64,000 nt of DNA. Source: Verrucomicrobiota bacterium. Lineage in GTDB: Bacteria > Verrucomicrobiota > Verrucomicrobiia > Chthoniobacterales > Terrimicrobiaceae. The stretch is taken from positions 1 to 64,000 of the forward strand of contig JAGWWS010000002.1 in the NCBI GenBank assembly GCA_018970255.1, written 5' to 3'. This document shows, piece after piece, positions 35,096 through 44,278 of this stretch (position 1 is its first letter; each line of letters opens with the position of its first letter). A model generated the notes under the pieces. That model was not told the DNA's origin, searched no databases, and saw only the letters and a program-made list of their open reading frames with translations. The translations under genes were made by a program, and so were the position numbers.

Positions 35096-36001
35096 ATGCA
35101 AGCCTCCGCCTCGCTCCAGCATTCATCCCCATCCGAGGCACCCCCCGACTCACCGCTCCGCCGCACCGCCGCGAAATTCCTACGCGACAAGGCCGCCATC
35201 GCCTCGCTCGTGGTAATCGCTTTCTTCCTTTCGGTCGCACTCGCCGGCGGAATCCTCTCGCTGCTCGGCCTCCCGATGCCGATGGACCCCAACGCCACGA
35301 ACCTCGAATCAAAACTCCGCCCACCCTCCGCGGCCCACTGGCTCGGCACCGACAACCTCGGCCGCGATGTCGCCTCGCGCATGGTGGCCGGCTCCACCAT
35401 CTCGCTCACCGTCGGTTTTGTTGCCATGGCCGTTTCGCTCGGCATCGGAATCGTGCTCGGCGCCGTGAGCGGCTACTGCGGCGGCTGGGTGGACAATGTG
35501 CTGATGCGGATCGTCGATGCCCTCCTTTGCTTCCCCTCGTTTTTCCTGATCCTGAGCGCGATTGCGATCCTCGGTCCGAACATCTGGATCATCATCGCCG
35601 TCATCGGCCTCGTGGGCTGGACGGGCACGGCACGGCTCGTCCGCGCCGAATTCCTCACTCTCCGCGAAAGCGAATATGTGCGCGCCGCCCGCGCCATGGG
35701 GCAATCCACGCCGCGGATCGTCTTCCGCCACATCCTGCCCAACGCCGCCGCCCCCATTTTCGTCACGGCCATCGTGAGCATTCCCGATGCCATCCTCGTC
35801 GAGTCGGGGCTCAGCTTCCTGAGTTTCGGCGTCCCGCCGCCGCAGTCCACCTGGGGCAACATCATCGCCGACGGCAAAACCTACATCCTCGACGCCTGGT
35901 GGCTGATCGTGTTTCCCGGCCTCGCCATTTTCACCGCGTCCCTCGCGTTCTATATTGCCGGCGACGCCCTGCGCCGCGCAGCCGAAACCCGCCCCGAATG
36001 A
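35096..36001 (+). CDS. Oligopeptide/dipeptide ABC transporter permease (DppC/OppC type)
   Basis: The 301-residue inner-membrane protein has an N-terminal cytoplasmic OppC_N segment with the first helix (LVVIAFFLSVALAGGILSLL), then five more helices. It has the conserved HWLGTDNLGRDVASRMVAG and the ATPase-coupling EAA loop ARAMGQSTPRIVFRHILPN. It pairs with a DppB-type permease, which is not present upstream or downstream. It overlaps the ATPase gene by 4 bp. Confidence 0.9.
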   Translation: MQASASLQHSSPSEAPPDSPLRRTAAKFLRDKAAIASLVVIAFFLSVALAGGILSLLGLPMPMDPNATNLESKLRPPSAAHWLGTDNLGRDVASRMVAGSTISLTVGFVAMAVSLGIGIVLGAVSGYCGGWVDNVLMRIVDALLCFPSFFLILSAIAILGPNIWIIIAVIGLVGWTGTARLVRAEFLTLRESEYVRAARAMGQSTPRIVFRHILPNAAAPIFVTAIVSIPDAILVESGLSFLSFGVPPPQSTWGNIIADGKTYILDAWWLIVFPGLAIFTASLAFYIAGDALRRAAETRPE

Positions 36002-36831
36002 ACCCGCCACTCCTCAAGGTCGAAAACCTCTCCATCGATTTCCGCGGCGAAAGCGGCACTGTCCACGCCGCGAAAAATGTCTCGCTCGAAATCCACGCCG
36101 GCGGCTCGCTCGCCATCGTCGGAGAAAGCGGCAGCGGCAAAAGTGTCACAGCCCTCGCCCTCGCACGCCTCCTCCCCACCCCGCCCGCACACTACGCCGG
36201 CGGCCGCATCCTTTTCGACGGCCGGGACACCCTCACCCTTCCAGAAAACGAAATCCGCGCCATCCGCGGCGCCGGCATCGCCTACATTTTCCAGGAGCCC
36301 GCCACTTCGCTGAACCCCGTCTTCACCATCCGCTCGCAAATCGCCGAAGGCATCCGCCTCCACCGGCCCGAGGTCCGCGACACCGATGCCGAGGTTGTGA
36401 AATGGCTCGCCGCCGTCGGCATCCAAGACCCCGCCCGCCGCATGCGCGACTACCCGCACCAACTCAGCGGCGGCATGCAACAGCGCGCCATGATCGCCAT
36501 GGCCCTCGCCTGCCGACCGAAACTTCTGGTCGCCGACGAACCCACCACCGCACTCGATGTCACCATCCAGGCGCAAATCCTCGCCGAGTTGAAGCGCCTG
36601 CGCGCCGAGTTCGGCATGGCGCTCCTGCTGATCACACACAATTTCGCCATCATCCGCGGCCTTTGCGACCGCGTGGCCGTGATGTATCGCGGCGAAATCG
36701 TGGAAGCCGGCGAAACGGAAAAAGTCCTCGGCGCGCCGCAGCACCCCTACACGAAAGCCCTCATCGCCTGCATCCCCCGCCTCGGCGCGAAACAAAAGCG
36801 CCTCCGCACAATCGACCACGCCCTCGTCTGA
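35998..36831 (+). CDS. Oligopeptide/dipeptide ABC transporter ATP-binding protein (DppD/OppD type)
   Basis: The 277-residue ATPase has Walker [11 protein letters not shown]-loop [11 protein letters not shown], signature LSGGMQQR, Walker B LLVADEPT and the switch LITHNF. It ends with [16 protein letters not shown], the start of the oligopeptide-specific C-terminal region, which carries an iron-sulfur site in some members. It is shorter than OppD (about 330 residues) and no DppF gene follows. It is coupled to the permease by an ATGA overlap. The rest of the transporter must lie elsewhere. Confidence 0.9.
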   Translation: MNPPLLKVENLSIDFRGESGTVHAAKNVSLEIHAGGSLAIVGESGSGKSVTALALARLLPTPPAHYAGGRILFDGRDTLTLPENEIRAIRGAGIAYIFQEPATSLNPVFTIRSQIAEGIRLHRPEVRDTDAEVVKWLAAVGIQDPARRMRDYPHQLSGGMQQRAMIAMALACRPKLLVADEPTTALDVTIQAQILAELKRLRAEFGMALLLITHNFAIIRGLCDRVAVMYRGEIVEAGETEKVLGAPQHPYTKALIACIPRLGAKQKRLRTIDHALV

Positions 36832-36900
36832 ATTTCAGCTACCCGCCGGAAAAATCCCTTGCCCCCGGTTAAAACGCAGCCATCATTTTCCCATCCCAGC

Positions 36901-36974
36901 GCGGGTGTAGTTCAATGGTAGAACGGCAGCTTCCCAAGCTGCATACGAGGGTTCGATTCCCTTCACCCGCTCCA
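36901..36974 (+). tRNA. tRNA-Gly(CCC)
   Basis: The cloverleaf is complete: acceptor GCGGGTG/CACCCGC, D-arm with TTCAATGGTAGAA, anticodon stem GCAGC/GCTGC with loop TTCCCAA (anticodon CCC), T-arm GGGTTCGATTCCC. The discriminator is T and CCA is encoded. In the 319-base gap 36832-37150, the part before the tRNA has only a weak promoter candidate and the part after it (36975-37150) is AT-rich with nothing assignable. Confidence 0.95.
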
Positions 36975-37150
36975 TCATTTTGCTGCTACAATTTGTCCAC
37001 CAAACTTCTTGAATACACCTCGGCCCATTTCACAGCTCGAATGAAATGCAGTGCTAATTTCGTAAGCGGCTTGAAGCTTGCATGTCCAAAATCACAACGG
37101 CAAAAATTGTTGATAGTATGATTCAAAGTCCTCGGGATATAAGGATTCTA

Positions 37151-37546
37151 ATGAAACGAACAGCAGTCCTTTTATTGCTAAGCCTTGTGCTATTTCCTCT
37201 TCAGATTTCGTTCGCTGACAACCTAAATGCCGGTTCGAAAACATTTCCAGAGTCGCCGTGCAATTTTATCGAAGAGCCTGATTTAAATTCAATCCTCGGC
37301 AAGTGGAGATGGTTCGATGCTCAAGTAGTGTTTTTTTATGCCGACGGCACTTTTATAGCCACTGGGTCAAGTCGAGAAAAGTCGACCCGATATGGCACAT
37401 GGAAAAAAGAAGCTCACAGAAAGTTTACTCTTCTGTGGGATAATGGCGCATGGGAAGATGTGCTTACGTTGTCTAGCAACGGTAACGGTCTCCGTGGGCG
37501 AAACAACAATCGCGACAGGATTTCGGCGGAACGCATCCAAGACTAG
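37151..37546 (+). CDS. Exported hypothetical protein in AT-rich patch
   Basis: The 131-residue protein has a signal peptide (MKRTAVLLLLSLVLFPLQISFA) and a small beta-domain with ILGKWRWFDAQVVFFYADG, YGTWKKEAHRKFTLLWDNG and LRGRNNNRDRISAER. This looks like the lipocalin-like 'GxWxW...GTW...DTLTLS' proteins common in this phylum, function unknown. AAGGA ends 5 bases before the ATG. Codon use and base composition are clearly more AT-rich than the flanking genes, and the gene lies between two tRNAs, which suggests later acquisition. The gap to tRNA-Val (37547-37694) holds nothing I can assign. Confidence 0.65.
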   Translation: MKRTAVLLLLSLVLFPLQISFADNLNAGSKTFPESPCNFIEEPDLNSILGKWRWFDAQVVFFYADGTFIATGSSREKSTRYGTWKKEAHRKFTLLWDNGAWEDVLTLSSNGNGLRGRNNNRDRISAERIQD

Positions 37547-37694
37547 ACAAGCGCGAAGGGTCATCACTCACCGAGAGTATTTATCACACCCATCTCCAAA
37601 TTATGATCGTTTTGAAAGGAGTTCAAATATGATCGGTTTGCTCCAGGATCCTTTATGTAGGCGGCTTCAAAAGGCAACTCGCCGAGAGGGGAAG

Positions 37695-37769
<75 letters not shown>

Positions 37770-37817
37770 AGAAACGTCCGAAGAAAAACCCAACCGCTCC
37801 GTTTTTTCAATGGCTAT

Positions 37818-38750
37818 TTACGCCGAGAGAAAAGCCGCTGCGTTGTCGAGATCGGCGACGGCCGAGACGGAAACAATCAGAGTCCCCTTTCGGATGCGTC
37901 CGACCAAGCCGGCCAAAACACCGCCAGGACCGAGTTCGATGAAGCGTTCCACGCCGAGTTTGTCGATGAGGTATTCGATGCTCTGCGACCAGCAGACACT
38001 CCCCGTCACTTGGTCAGCGAGAGTCTTGCGGATCATTTGGGGATCGCGAACTTCGACAGCATCGACATTGCAAACGACCGGCACGCGCGGTTCGGCCATT
38101 TCGGTTTCTTCAAGAGCAGCGGAGAGGGCTTGATAAGCCGATTCCATGAGGCGGGAGTGGAACGCCCCTGCAACCGTGAGCTCCACGGCTTTTCGGGCGC
38201 TGTATTCCTTCGCGAGCGAAACTGCCAACGCGATCTTCGAAGACTCGCCGGAAAGAACGATCTGTCCCGGCGCGTTGAGATTCGCCACATCCACATCGGC
38301 TGCAGCCGCGAGTTCACGCACGCGATCCTCCTCGCCGCCGATGATTGCAGCCATTCCGCCTTGCGAGGATTCGCACGCCGCCTGCATGGCCCGAGCGCGC
38401 TTGTCCACAAGACGCAAGCCAGTTTCAAATCCGAAAGTCCCCGCTGCGGCATGCGCTGTGAATTCGCCCAGAGACAGGCCCGCCACCGCATGAAACTCCA
38501 GTGAGGGCACTCGGGCTTTCAGGGCTTCTAGACAAGCAAGCCCGTGGACATAAAGTGCAGGTTGGCAAACCGATGTTTTGGTCAACTCCTCCGCCGGACC
38601 TTCAAACGCGGTGGCGGAAAGTTTGTAACCGAGAATTTCATCTGCTTGGCGAAACAAGTCTGCGCAAACGGGAAACTCGGCGGCAAGGTCTTTGCCCATA
38701 CCAACGGTTTGAGCGCCCTGCCCGGAAAAAATGAGTGCGGTTTTTTTCAT
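37818..38750 (-). CDS. fabD: Malonyl-CoA:ACP transacylase
   Basis: The 310-residue enzyme loads malonyl groups from CoA onto acyl-carrier protein to start fatty-acid synthesis. It has the oxyanion motif FSGQGAQTVGMG (8-19), the nucleophile Ser93 in AGLSLGEFTA, the catalytic histidine in VAGAFHSRLM, and QPALYVHG. It is of normal length. It follows the bicarbonate-transporter gene by 7 bp on the same strand, so they form an operon. Other fab genes are not in the window. Confidence 0.93.
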   Translation of the reverse strand: MKKTALIFSGQGAQTVGMGKDLAAEFPVCADLFRQADEILGYKLSATAFEGPAEELTKTSVCQPALYVHGLACLEALKARVPSLEFHAVAGLSLGEFTAHAAAGTFGFETGLRLVDKRARAMQAACESSQGGMAAIIGGEEDRVRELAAAADVDVANLNAPGQIVLSGESSKIALAVSLAKEYSARKAVELTVAGAFHSRLMESAYQALSAALEETEMAEPRVPVVCNVDAVEVRDPQMIRKTLADQVTGSVCWSQSIEYLIDKLGVERFIELGPGGVLAGLVGRIRKGTLIVSVSAVADLDNAAAFLSA

Positions 38751-38757
38751 GGAATGA

Positions 38758-39720
38758 TCAAGCCCAGAGGGCGTGGATGATGGAATAAGCGAGCGGGATG
38801 CCCAAGAGAAGATTGAAAGGGAAAGTCACGCCGAGAGCCAGCCCCACGTAGACGCTTGGATTCGCCGCAGGAAGCGCGGCCCGGAAAGCCGCCGGCACTG
38901 CAATGTAGGAACCACTCGCGCACAGAATCGCAAAAAGAACCGCATCGCCTTCTCGCAATCCCAAAATCTTCGCCACAGAAATAGCCACCGCACCGGCGAC
39001 GATTGGAAATCCGAGCCCGAGAGCCAATGGAAAAAAACCTCCCGCCTTCAAATCTCCAATCCGCCGCGCAGCCACGATCCCGAGATCCAGCAGGAAAAAG
39101 CACAGCATGCCCGGGAACAAGCCGCTCACAAAAGGCGCCAGGGACTTGATGCCCGATTCCGGCGTGACAATTCCCACCACGAGACTCCCGAGCAAAACCA
39201 AAACCGATTTGTTGGCGAGACACTCGTGAACAACACTCGCCCACGAGGGATTTTCGCTCGGATCCTTGGCGTCCTTCCGCCTTGCGAGGAGCAACCCGAC
39301 CAGAATCGCAGGGCTCTCCATCAAAGCCAGGGCCGCCACCATGTAGCCACCGAACGGCGTGCCGCGAGCCTCGAGATAGGAAGCCGCTGTCATAAAAGTC
39401 ACCGCACTCACCGAACCGTAAGTCGCAGCCACCGCCGCCGCATCCGCTCTCGAAAAGCGGAGCCGCGCAACCGGGTAAACGAGGAACGGAATAACGAAGG
39501 AAGCCGCTGTCGCCACCAACAGCGGGATGACAATTTCCGCAGTGAACTCCGTTTTTTGAAGCTCAGTGCCTCCCTTGAACCCGAGCGCAAACAGCAAATA
39601 AAGCGACAGCACCTTGAGAACGGAGTCCGGAATCTCGAGGTCCGACTTGACCAGCACCGCGAGCGCTCCGAGCAGAAAAAAAAGGATCGCTGGCGAGATA
39701 AGGTATTCCCACGAACTCAT
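38758..39720 (-). CDS. sbtA: SbtA-type sodium-dependent bicarbonate permease
   Basis: The 320-residue membrane protein has about ten hydrophobic segments in two inverted halves, typical of SbtA (DUF897). Recognisable pieces are SPAILFFLLGALAVLVKSDL, LYLLFALGFKGGTEL, YGSVSAVTFMTAASYLE, MESPAILVGLLLA and ILCASGSYIAVPAAFRAALP. SbtA imports bicarbonate with sodium in cyanobacteria. No SbtB regulator gene adjoins it. The start MSSWEYLISP was chosen at the first helix. It is directly upstream of fabD. Confidence 0.88.
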   Translation of the reverse strand: MSSWEYLISPAILFFLLGALAVLVKSDLEIPDSVLKVLSLYLLFALGFKGGTELQKTEFTAEIVIPLLVATAASFVIPFLVYPVARLRFSRADAAAVAATYGSVSAVTFMTAASYLEARGTPFGGYMVAALALMESPAILVGLLLARRKDAKDPSENPSWASVVHECLANKSVLVLLGSLVVGIVTPESGIKSLAPFVSGLFPGMLCFFLLDLGIVAARRIGDLKAGGFFPLALGLGFPIVAGAVAISVAKILGLREGDAVLFAILCASGSYIAVPAAFRAALPAANPSVYVGLALGVTFPFNLLLGIPLAYSIIHALWA

Positions 39721-39770
39721 TGCGGCGCGATGATTGGGAGCATCCGCATTTTTGGAAAGCGGAAAACCCG

Positions 39771-40298
39771 ATGAAAACACTTCTCTCGATATCCCTCCTC
39801 GCCCTCGCCGCCTGCTCCTCCACACCGAAGCTTCCCCCGCTCCGCACCGTCGACCATGTCGACCTCCCGCGCTTCATGGGGGATTGGTATGTCATTGGAA
39901 CCATCCCTTGGTTTCTCGAGCGCGACAATGTCGGCACCATGGACATCTACAGCCCCCGCCCGGACGGTCGCATCGACATCCGCTACGTCTTCCACAAAAA
40001 ATCCCTCGACGCCCCACGCCGCGAGATGAAAGCCATCGCCGAGGTGGTGGATAAAAACTCCAACGCCCAATGGGCGGTCCAATTCCTCTGGCCCTTCAAG
40101 GCCCCGTTCCTCGTAATCGACCTCGACCCGGACTACACCCGCACCACGATTGGATATCCGGATCGCAGTTTGATTTGGATCATGGCGCGCACCCCGCAGA
40201 TTCCCGAGTCCGAATATGCCGCCGCTCTCGCCACGGCAGCGGCCCAGGGTTACGACACCTCGCGCATCGTGAAGGTTCCTCAAAAAAACCAGCCCTGA
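39771..40298 (+). CDS. blc: Lipocalin family lipoprotein
   Basis: The 175-residue protein has a lipoprotein signal ending LLALAAC (Cys15). A complete bacterial lipocalin follows: DLPRFMGDWYVIGTIPWFLER, IDIRYVFHKKS, WAVQFLWPFKAPFLVIDLD and SLIWIMARTPQIPESEY. Blc-type lipocalins sit on the outer membrane and bind fatty acids or lysophospholipids. It is divergent from sbtA-fabD (50 bp), a loose link to lipid metabolism. Confidence 0.88.
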   Translation: MKTLLSISLLALAACSSTPKLPPLRTVDHVDLPRFMGDWYVIGTIPWFLERDNVGTMDIYSPRPDGRIDIRYVFHKKSLDAPRREMKAIAEVVDKNSNAQWAVQFLWPFKAPFLVIDLDPDYTRTTIGYPDRSLIWIMARTPQIPESEYAAALATAAAQGYDTSRIVKVPQKNQP

Positions 40299-40367
40299 GC
40301 GCAAAGGCCTCCTCCGTTCGTTTCAAGGGAACCAGCCGCGTTTGCTGCCTCATGCGCATCCGTGCAT

Positions 40368-40385
40368 AATCGGGCATGCCCGATT
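40368..40385. repeat. 18-bp perfect palindrome spanning the hrpB start codon
   Basis: AATCGGGCATGCCCGATT is its own reverse complement and is centred on the ATG of hrpB at 40376. It could be an operator or an RNA hairpin that hides the start codon. No second copy was noticed in the window. Confidence 0.55.
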
Positions 40386-42895
40386 CACTGCCCATTTACG
40401 ATATCGACGAGGAAATCGTCGAAGCGCTGCAGTCGGGCAACCGCCTGGTCCTCCAAGCACCCACGGGCTCCGGAAAATCCACGCAGGTCCCCCAGATGCT
40501 CCTCGACGCCGGTGTCCTCGGCACCGGGCGCTGCATTGTCCTGCAGCCTCGCCGCCTCGCCGCCCGCATGCTCGCCGCCCGCGTCGCCTCGGAGCGCGGC
40601 GCCCGCCTCGGGGGGGAAGTCGGCTACCAAATCCGCCTCGACAATGTCTCCTCCCGCGAGACCCGCATCCTCTACGTCACCGAGGGAATCCTGCTGCGCC
40701 AAATGCTGGCGGACCCCTCGCTCCGCGGCGTCTCGGCGCTGGTGTTCGACGAGTTCCACGAGCGCCACCTCTACGGCGACATCAGCCTCGCCCGCGCCCT
40801 CGACCTCCAGGAATCGCTGCGGCCCGACCTGAAAATTGCGGTGATGTCGGCCACGCTCGACGGGCAGCAACTCTCCTCCTACCTCGGCAACCCCGCCACC
40901 CTCGGCTCCGAAGGGCGCACGCACCCGGTCGAAATCGTCCACCTCCGCCACGAACCGCGCGAAGACCCCGTTTGGGAACTCGCCGCCGACGCCGTTGCGG
41001 GACACTTCGACGAAACCGGGGGCAACATCCTCGTCTTCATGCCCGGCGCCTACGAAATCCAGCGCACGATCCGCGAACTCCAAGCCCGCGTGGGCAACCG
41101 CTGCGCCATCCTGCCGCTCCACGGCGAACTCCCCGCCGCCGAACAGGACAAAGCCGTCAACCGCTCGCAAACACGCCGCATCATCGTCTCGACGAATGTC
41201 GCGGAAACCTCGCTCACCATCGACGGCGTCACGCTCGTCGTGGATTCCGGCCTCGCCCGCATCGCCCGCCACGACCCCAACCGCGGCATCAACACCCTCT
41301 TCATCGAAAAAATCAGCGCCTCCTCCGCGGACCAGCGGGCGGGCCGCGCCGGCCGCACCTCGCCCGGTGTTTGCGTGAGGCTGTGGACCGAGCGCGACCA
41401 CGCCTCGCGCCCCCGCAGCGAACTCCCCGAAATCAAGCGCCTCGATCTCGCCGAAACCATCCTCACCCTCAAAGCCGCAGGCGTGGGCGACCTCGGCGCC
41501 TTCCGTTGGATCGAACGCCCGGCCCCCCAGGCGCTCTCCCTTGCCGAGACCCTCCTGCGCGACCTCGGGGCCCTCGACCCCGGCGGGGCGGTCACGCCCG
41601 TCGGCCGCCGGATGCTGAATTTCCCGGTCCACCCGCGCTACGCCCGCATGTTCATTGCCGCCGGCGAACTCGGCTGCGTGCGCGCCGCCGCCCTCATCGC
41701 CGCCATCACGCAAACACGCCCGATGCTCCTCCGCGTGGAAAAACGCCTCGAAGAGGAGCGCAACGAAATCTTCTCCGGCGGAACCTCCGATTTCCTCGTC
41801 CTCATGCGCGTCTTCGAATGGGCAAAAGCCCGCGACTTCCGCATGAACGAGTGCCGCAAGCTTGGCATCCACGCCGATTCCGCCCGCCAAGTTGGGAAAC
41901 TTTTCGACCAATTCCTCGACATCGCACACGCCGAAGCCCTCCAGGTCGAGGAAGCCCCCGCCCCGGATGCGAACATCGCGAAGTGCATCCTCGCCGGGTT
42001 TGCAGACCAGGTGGCCGTCCGCCGCAGCCCGGGCACACTCGTCTGCGACATCGTCCACGGCCGCCGCGGGCTCCTCGCCCGCTCCAGCGTTGCCTCGCAG
42101 GGGCGCCTCATCGTCGCTGCGGAAATCGCCGAAATCGAGGGCCGCGACGGCGACGCCCGCGTCCTCCTCAACCAAGCCACCGAAATCGAGGAAGCCTGGC
42201 TGCGCGAAATGTTCCCGGGCGATTTCACGGAACGGACCGACCACTTTTTCGACAAACCCCAAAACCGCGTGGTGGTCCGCCGCGAAAAAATCTTCCGCGA
42301 CCTCGTCCTCGAAAACCGCGACCGCGACGCAGAAGCCGGCCCAGCCGCATCGAACTGCCTCGCCGCAGAGGTGCTGGCGGGAAACCTCCGCCTCAACGGC
42401 TGGGACGACTCCGTCGAGCAATTCATCCACCGCGCCAATTTCCTCGCCCGCCTCTGCCCGGACCAAAACCTCCCGGCCATCGGCCCGGACGAGCGCCACC
42501 ACATCATCCTCCTCGCCTGCGACCACGCCACCTGCTACCGCGACATCAAGGACACCCCCATCCTCCCCCACGCCCGCTCGCTGCTCACCCCGGCCCAACT
42601 CCACCTGGTGGACAAACACGCCCCCGAGCGCTTCGAACTCCCCGGCGGACGCCGCGCAAAAATCACCTACTCCGAATCCGCCGACCCCTTCCTCTCCGCC
42701 CGCATCCAGGACCTCTACGGCGTGCAAGAGGACATCCGCATCGCCATGGGCCGCCACGCCCTCACGCTCCACATCCTTGCCCCGAACCAACGCCCCGTCC
42801 AAGTCACCCGCAGCCTGAAAACCTTCTGGACCGAAACCTACCCCGGTCTCAAAACACAACTCTCCCGCCAATACCCGAAGCACGAATGGCGCTAA
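40376..42895 (+). CDS. hrpB: HrpB-type ATP-dependent RNA helicase
   Basis: The 839-residue DExH helicase has Walker A PTGSGKST (29-36), motif Ia QPRRLAARMLA, motif II DEFHERH, motif III MSATLDG, motif V STNVAETSLTIDGV and motif VI QRAGRAGRT. The HA2 and C-terminal HrpB domains follow. DEFH instead of DEAH in motif II is usual for the HrpB group. It is presumed to unwind RNA, with an unclear cellular role. It stands alone between divergent and convergent neighbours. Confidence 0.93.
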   Translation: MPDSLPIYDIDEEIVEALQSGNRLVLQAPTGSGKSTQVPQMLLDAGVLGTGRCIVLQPRRLAARMLAARVASERGARLGGEVGYQIRLDNVSSRETRILYVTEGILLRQMLADPSLRGVSALVFDEFHERHLYGDISLARALDLQESLRPDLKIAVMSATLDGQQLSSYLGNPATLGSEGRTHPVEIVHLRHEPREDPVWELAADAVAGHFDETGGNILVFMPGAYEIQRTIRELQARVGNRCAILPLHGELPAAEQDKAVNRSQTRRIIVSTNVAETSLTIDGVTLVVDSGLARIARHDPNRGINTLFIEKISASSADQRAGRAGRTSPGVCVRLWTERDHASRPRSELPEIKRLDLAETILTLKAAGVGDLGAFRWIERPAPQALSLAETLLRDLGALDPGGAVTPVGRRMLNFPVHPRYARMFIAAGELGCVRAAALIAAITQTRPMLLRVEKRLEEERNEIFSGGTSDFLVLMRVFEWAKARDFRMNECRKLGIHADSARQVGKLFDQFLDIAHAEALQVEEAPAPDANIAKCILAGFADQVAVRRSPGTLVCDIVHGRRGLLARSSVASQGRLIVAAEIAEIEGRDGDARVLLNQATEIEEAWLREMFPGDFTERTDHFFDKPQNRVVVRREKIFRDLVLENRDRDAEAGPAASNCLAAEVLAGNLRLNGWDDSVEQFIHRANFLARLCPDQNLPAIGPDERHHIILLACDHATCYRDIKDTPILPHARSLLTPAQLHLVDKHAPERFELPGGRRAKITYSESADPFLSARIQDLYGVQEDIRIAMGRHALTLHILAPNQRPVQVTRSLKTFWTETYPGLKTQLSRQYPKHEWR

Positions 42896-42902
42896 TCCTC
42901 CG

Positions 42903-44171
42903 CTACCCCTTCAAAACCGCCGCCACCTCCTCCGCCGCACGCCATCCCGTTTCCATCGCCCCGTGCACCGTGCCGCTCGCACCATGGGTGTTGGTCGCCT
43001 CGCCGGCGAAAAACAATTTCTTCTCCACCGGCCTCGCCAGCGCCTCGCGGCTCGCCTCGGTCGTTTGCGGGGTCGGGTAGCTGTAAAGCCCGCGCACATA
43101 CGGGTCGGACCCCCAATCCGCCACCAACCCGCGCTCGAATGAACGCGAAGCCAGCCTCCCGCCGAAAATCTCATCGAGTTCCTCGATGGCGAACCTCACC
43201 GGGTCCACGCCCATGCTGTCGAGCGCCTCGGCGCGCGTCCCGCCCACGAACGCGGTCAACACATGCGATGCCGATGCCTTCCCCTTGCACGCCGCCCAGA
43301 ACTGCGGAAGGAACCCGTCGGTGTGGATGAAGTAGGTCGTCTCGTCCCAAAAGCGGTGCTTGAACTTGAGGAGGATTTTCATCCCGGTGTCCATGCCGAT
43401 GCTGTCGGCCGCGGCAAATTTCTCCTTCGGGAGCTGCGGTGAAAAATGCAGCAGCCGGTCGCGCAGCATGGGCAGCGGCACCGTCACCACCACCGCCCGG
43501 CAGCGGAGTTCCCCGCCATTAAAAAGCCTCACCACAGGGTCACCGCCCCATTCGATCGCCGCCACCGCCGCATTCAAGCGGATCCTCGCCCCGAGCCGTT
43601 CGGCGGCCGGCCGGAACAAATCCCCGTAGCTCCCCGCCAGCGTGTAGTTCGTCTCGCGCGCCTCCCAGCCCCGCTGGTAGCTGGCGAACCCCCGGATCGC
43701 GAGCCGGTCGAGCGTCGTCCCGTGCTCCACGCCGAGCCGCGAATCGAGGTAATGCCAAGCCCGCCTCGGAAAATGCGACCTCACCAGGAATTCTTCCGCC
43801 GTCCAATTCTCGCTCCTGTAGTTGCCGAGGTGGTCGATGAAATCGCACGCCCTCGCCACATCGGGGTCCCGCTGCGCCTGGTCGAGCGCCACGAGTTTCC
43901 CGTCCAGCCTCAAAACATCGTCGAGCGTGAGGTGGTGCACCAAATCCATTCCGCTCGCCGCCGCGAGCCGCGCCACCGCATTGTCGGGCCCATGCACCTC
44001 CTCGGCCCCCAATTCGATCGGAATGTCCGCGAACCCCTCGAGCGAATGCACACGCCCGCCGGTCCGGTTCGAGGCTTCGAGCACTAGCGGCTCGATCCCG
44101 CGTTCCAAAAGGCGCTCCGCCGCACACAGCCCCGCCGCCCCCGCGCCGATCACGATCGCTTGGTTTTCCAT
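42903..44171 (-). CDS. Flavin-containing amine oxidoreductase
   Basis: The 422-residue enzyme has the dinucleotide-binding start AIVIGAGAAGLCAAERLLERG (first 20 residues: AIVIGAGAAGLCAAERLLER), the family motif EASNRTGGRVHS, and the C-terminal FAD contact LFFAGEATNTHGASGTVHGAMETG (split here: LFFAGEATNTHGAS and GTVHGAMETG). This matches monoamine/polyamine oxidases and related desaturases. The substrate is not predictable. There is no signal peptide. The start MENQAIVIG was chosen at the FAD motif; the ATG is divergent from tig (107 bp). Confidence 0.88.
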   Translation of the reverse strand: MENQAIVIGAGAAGLCAAERLLERGIEPLVLEASNRTGGRVHSLEGFADIPIELGAEEVHGPDNAVARLAAASGMDLVHHLTLDDVLRLDGKLVALDQAQRDPDVARACDFIDHLGNYRSENWTAEEFLVRSHFPRRAWHYLDSRLGVEHGTTLDRLAIRGFASYQRGWEARETNYTLAGSYGDLFRPAAERLGARIRLNAAVAAIEWGGDPVVRLFNGGELRCRAVVVTVPLPMLRDRLLHFSPQLPKEKFAAADSIGMDTGMKILLKFKHRFWDETTYFIHTDGFLPQFWAACKGKASASHVLTAFVGGTRAEALDSMGVDPVRFAIEELDEIFGGRLASRSFERGLVADWGSDPYVRGLYSYPTPQTTEASREALARPVEKKLFFAGEATNTHGASGTVHGAMETGWRAAEEVAAVLKG

Positions 44172-44278
44172 AGATGCCTCCCAGCCTACCCCGCCGCCGC
44201 CCGCAACGCCAGCGCACCGCTTTTTTCGAGTGTTCCGTTGCCCCGCCACCCCGATTCTGCTTTCCTCGCCACCCCATT

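Noticed and set aside
40385-42883. 832-codon reading frame opposite hrpB
   Set aside because: Shadow of the helicase gene, which has all its motifs.
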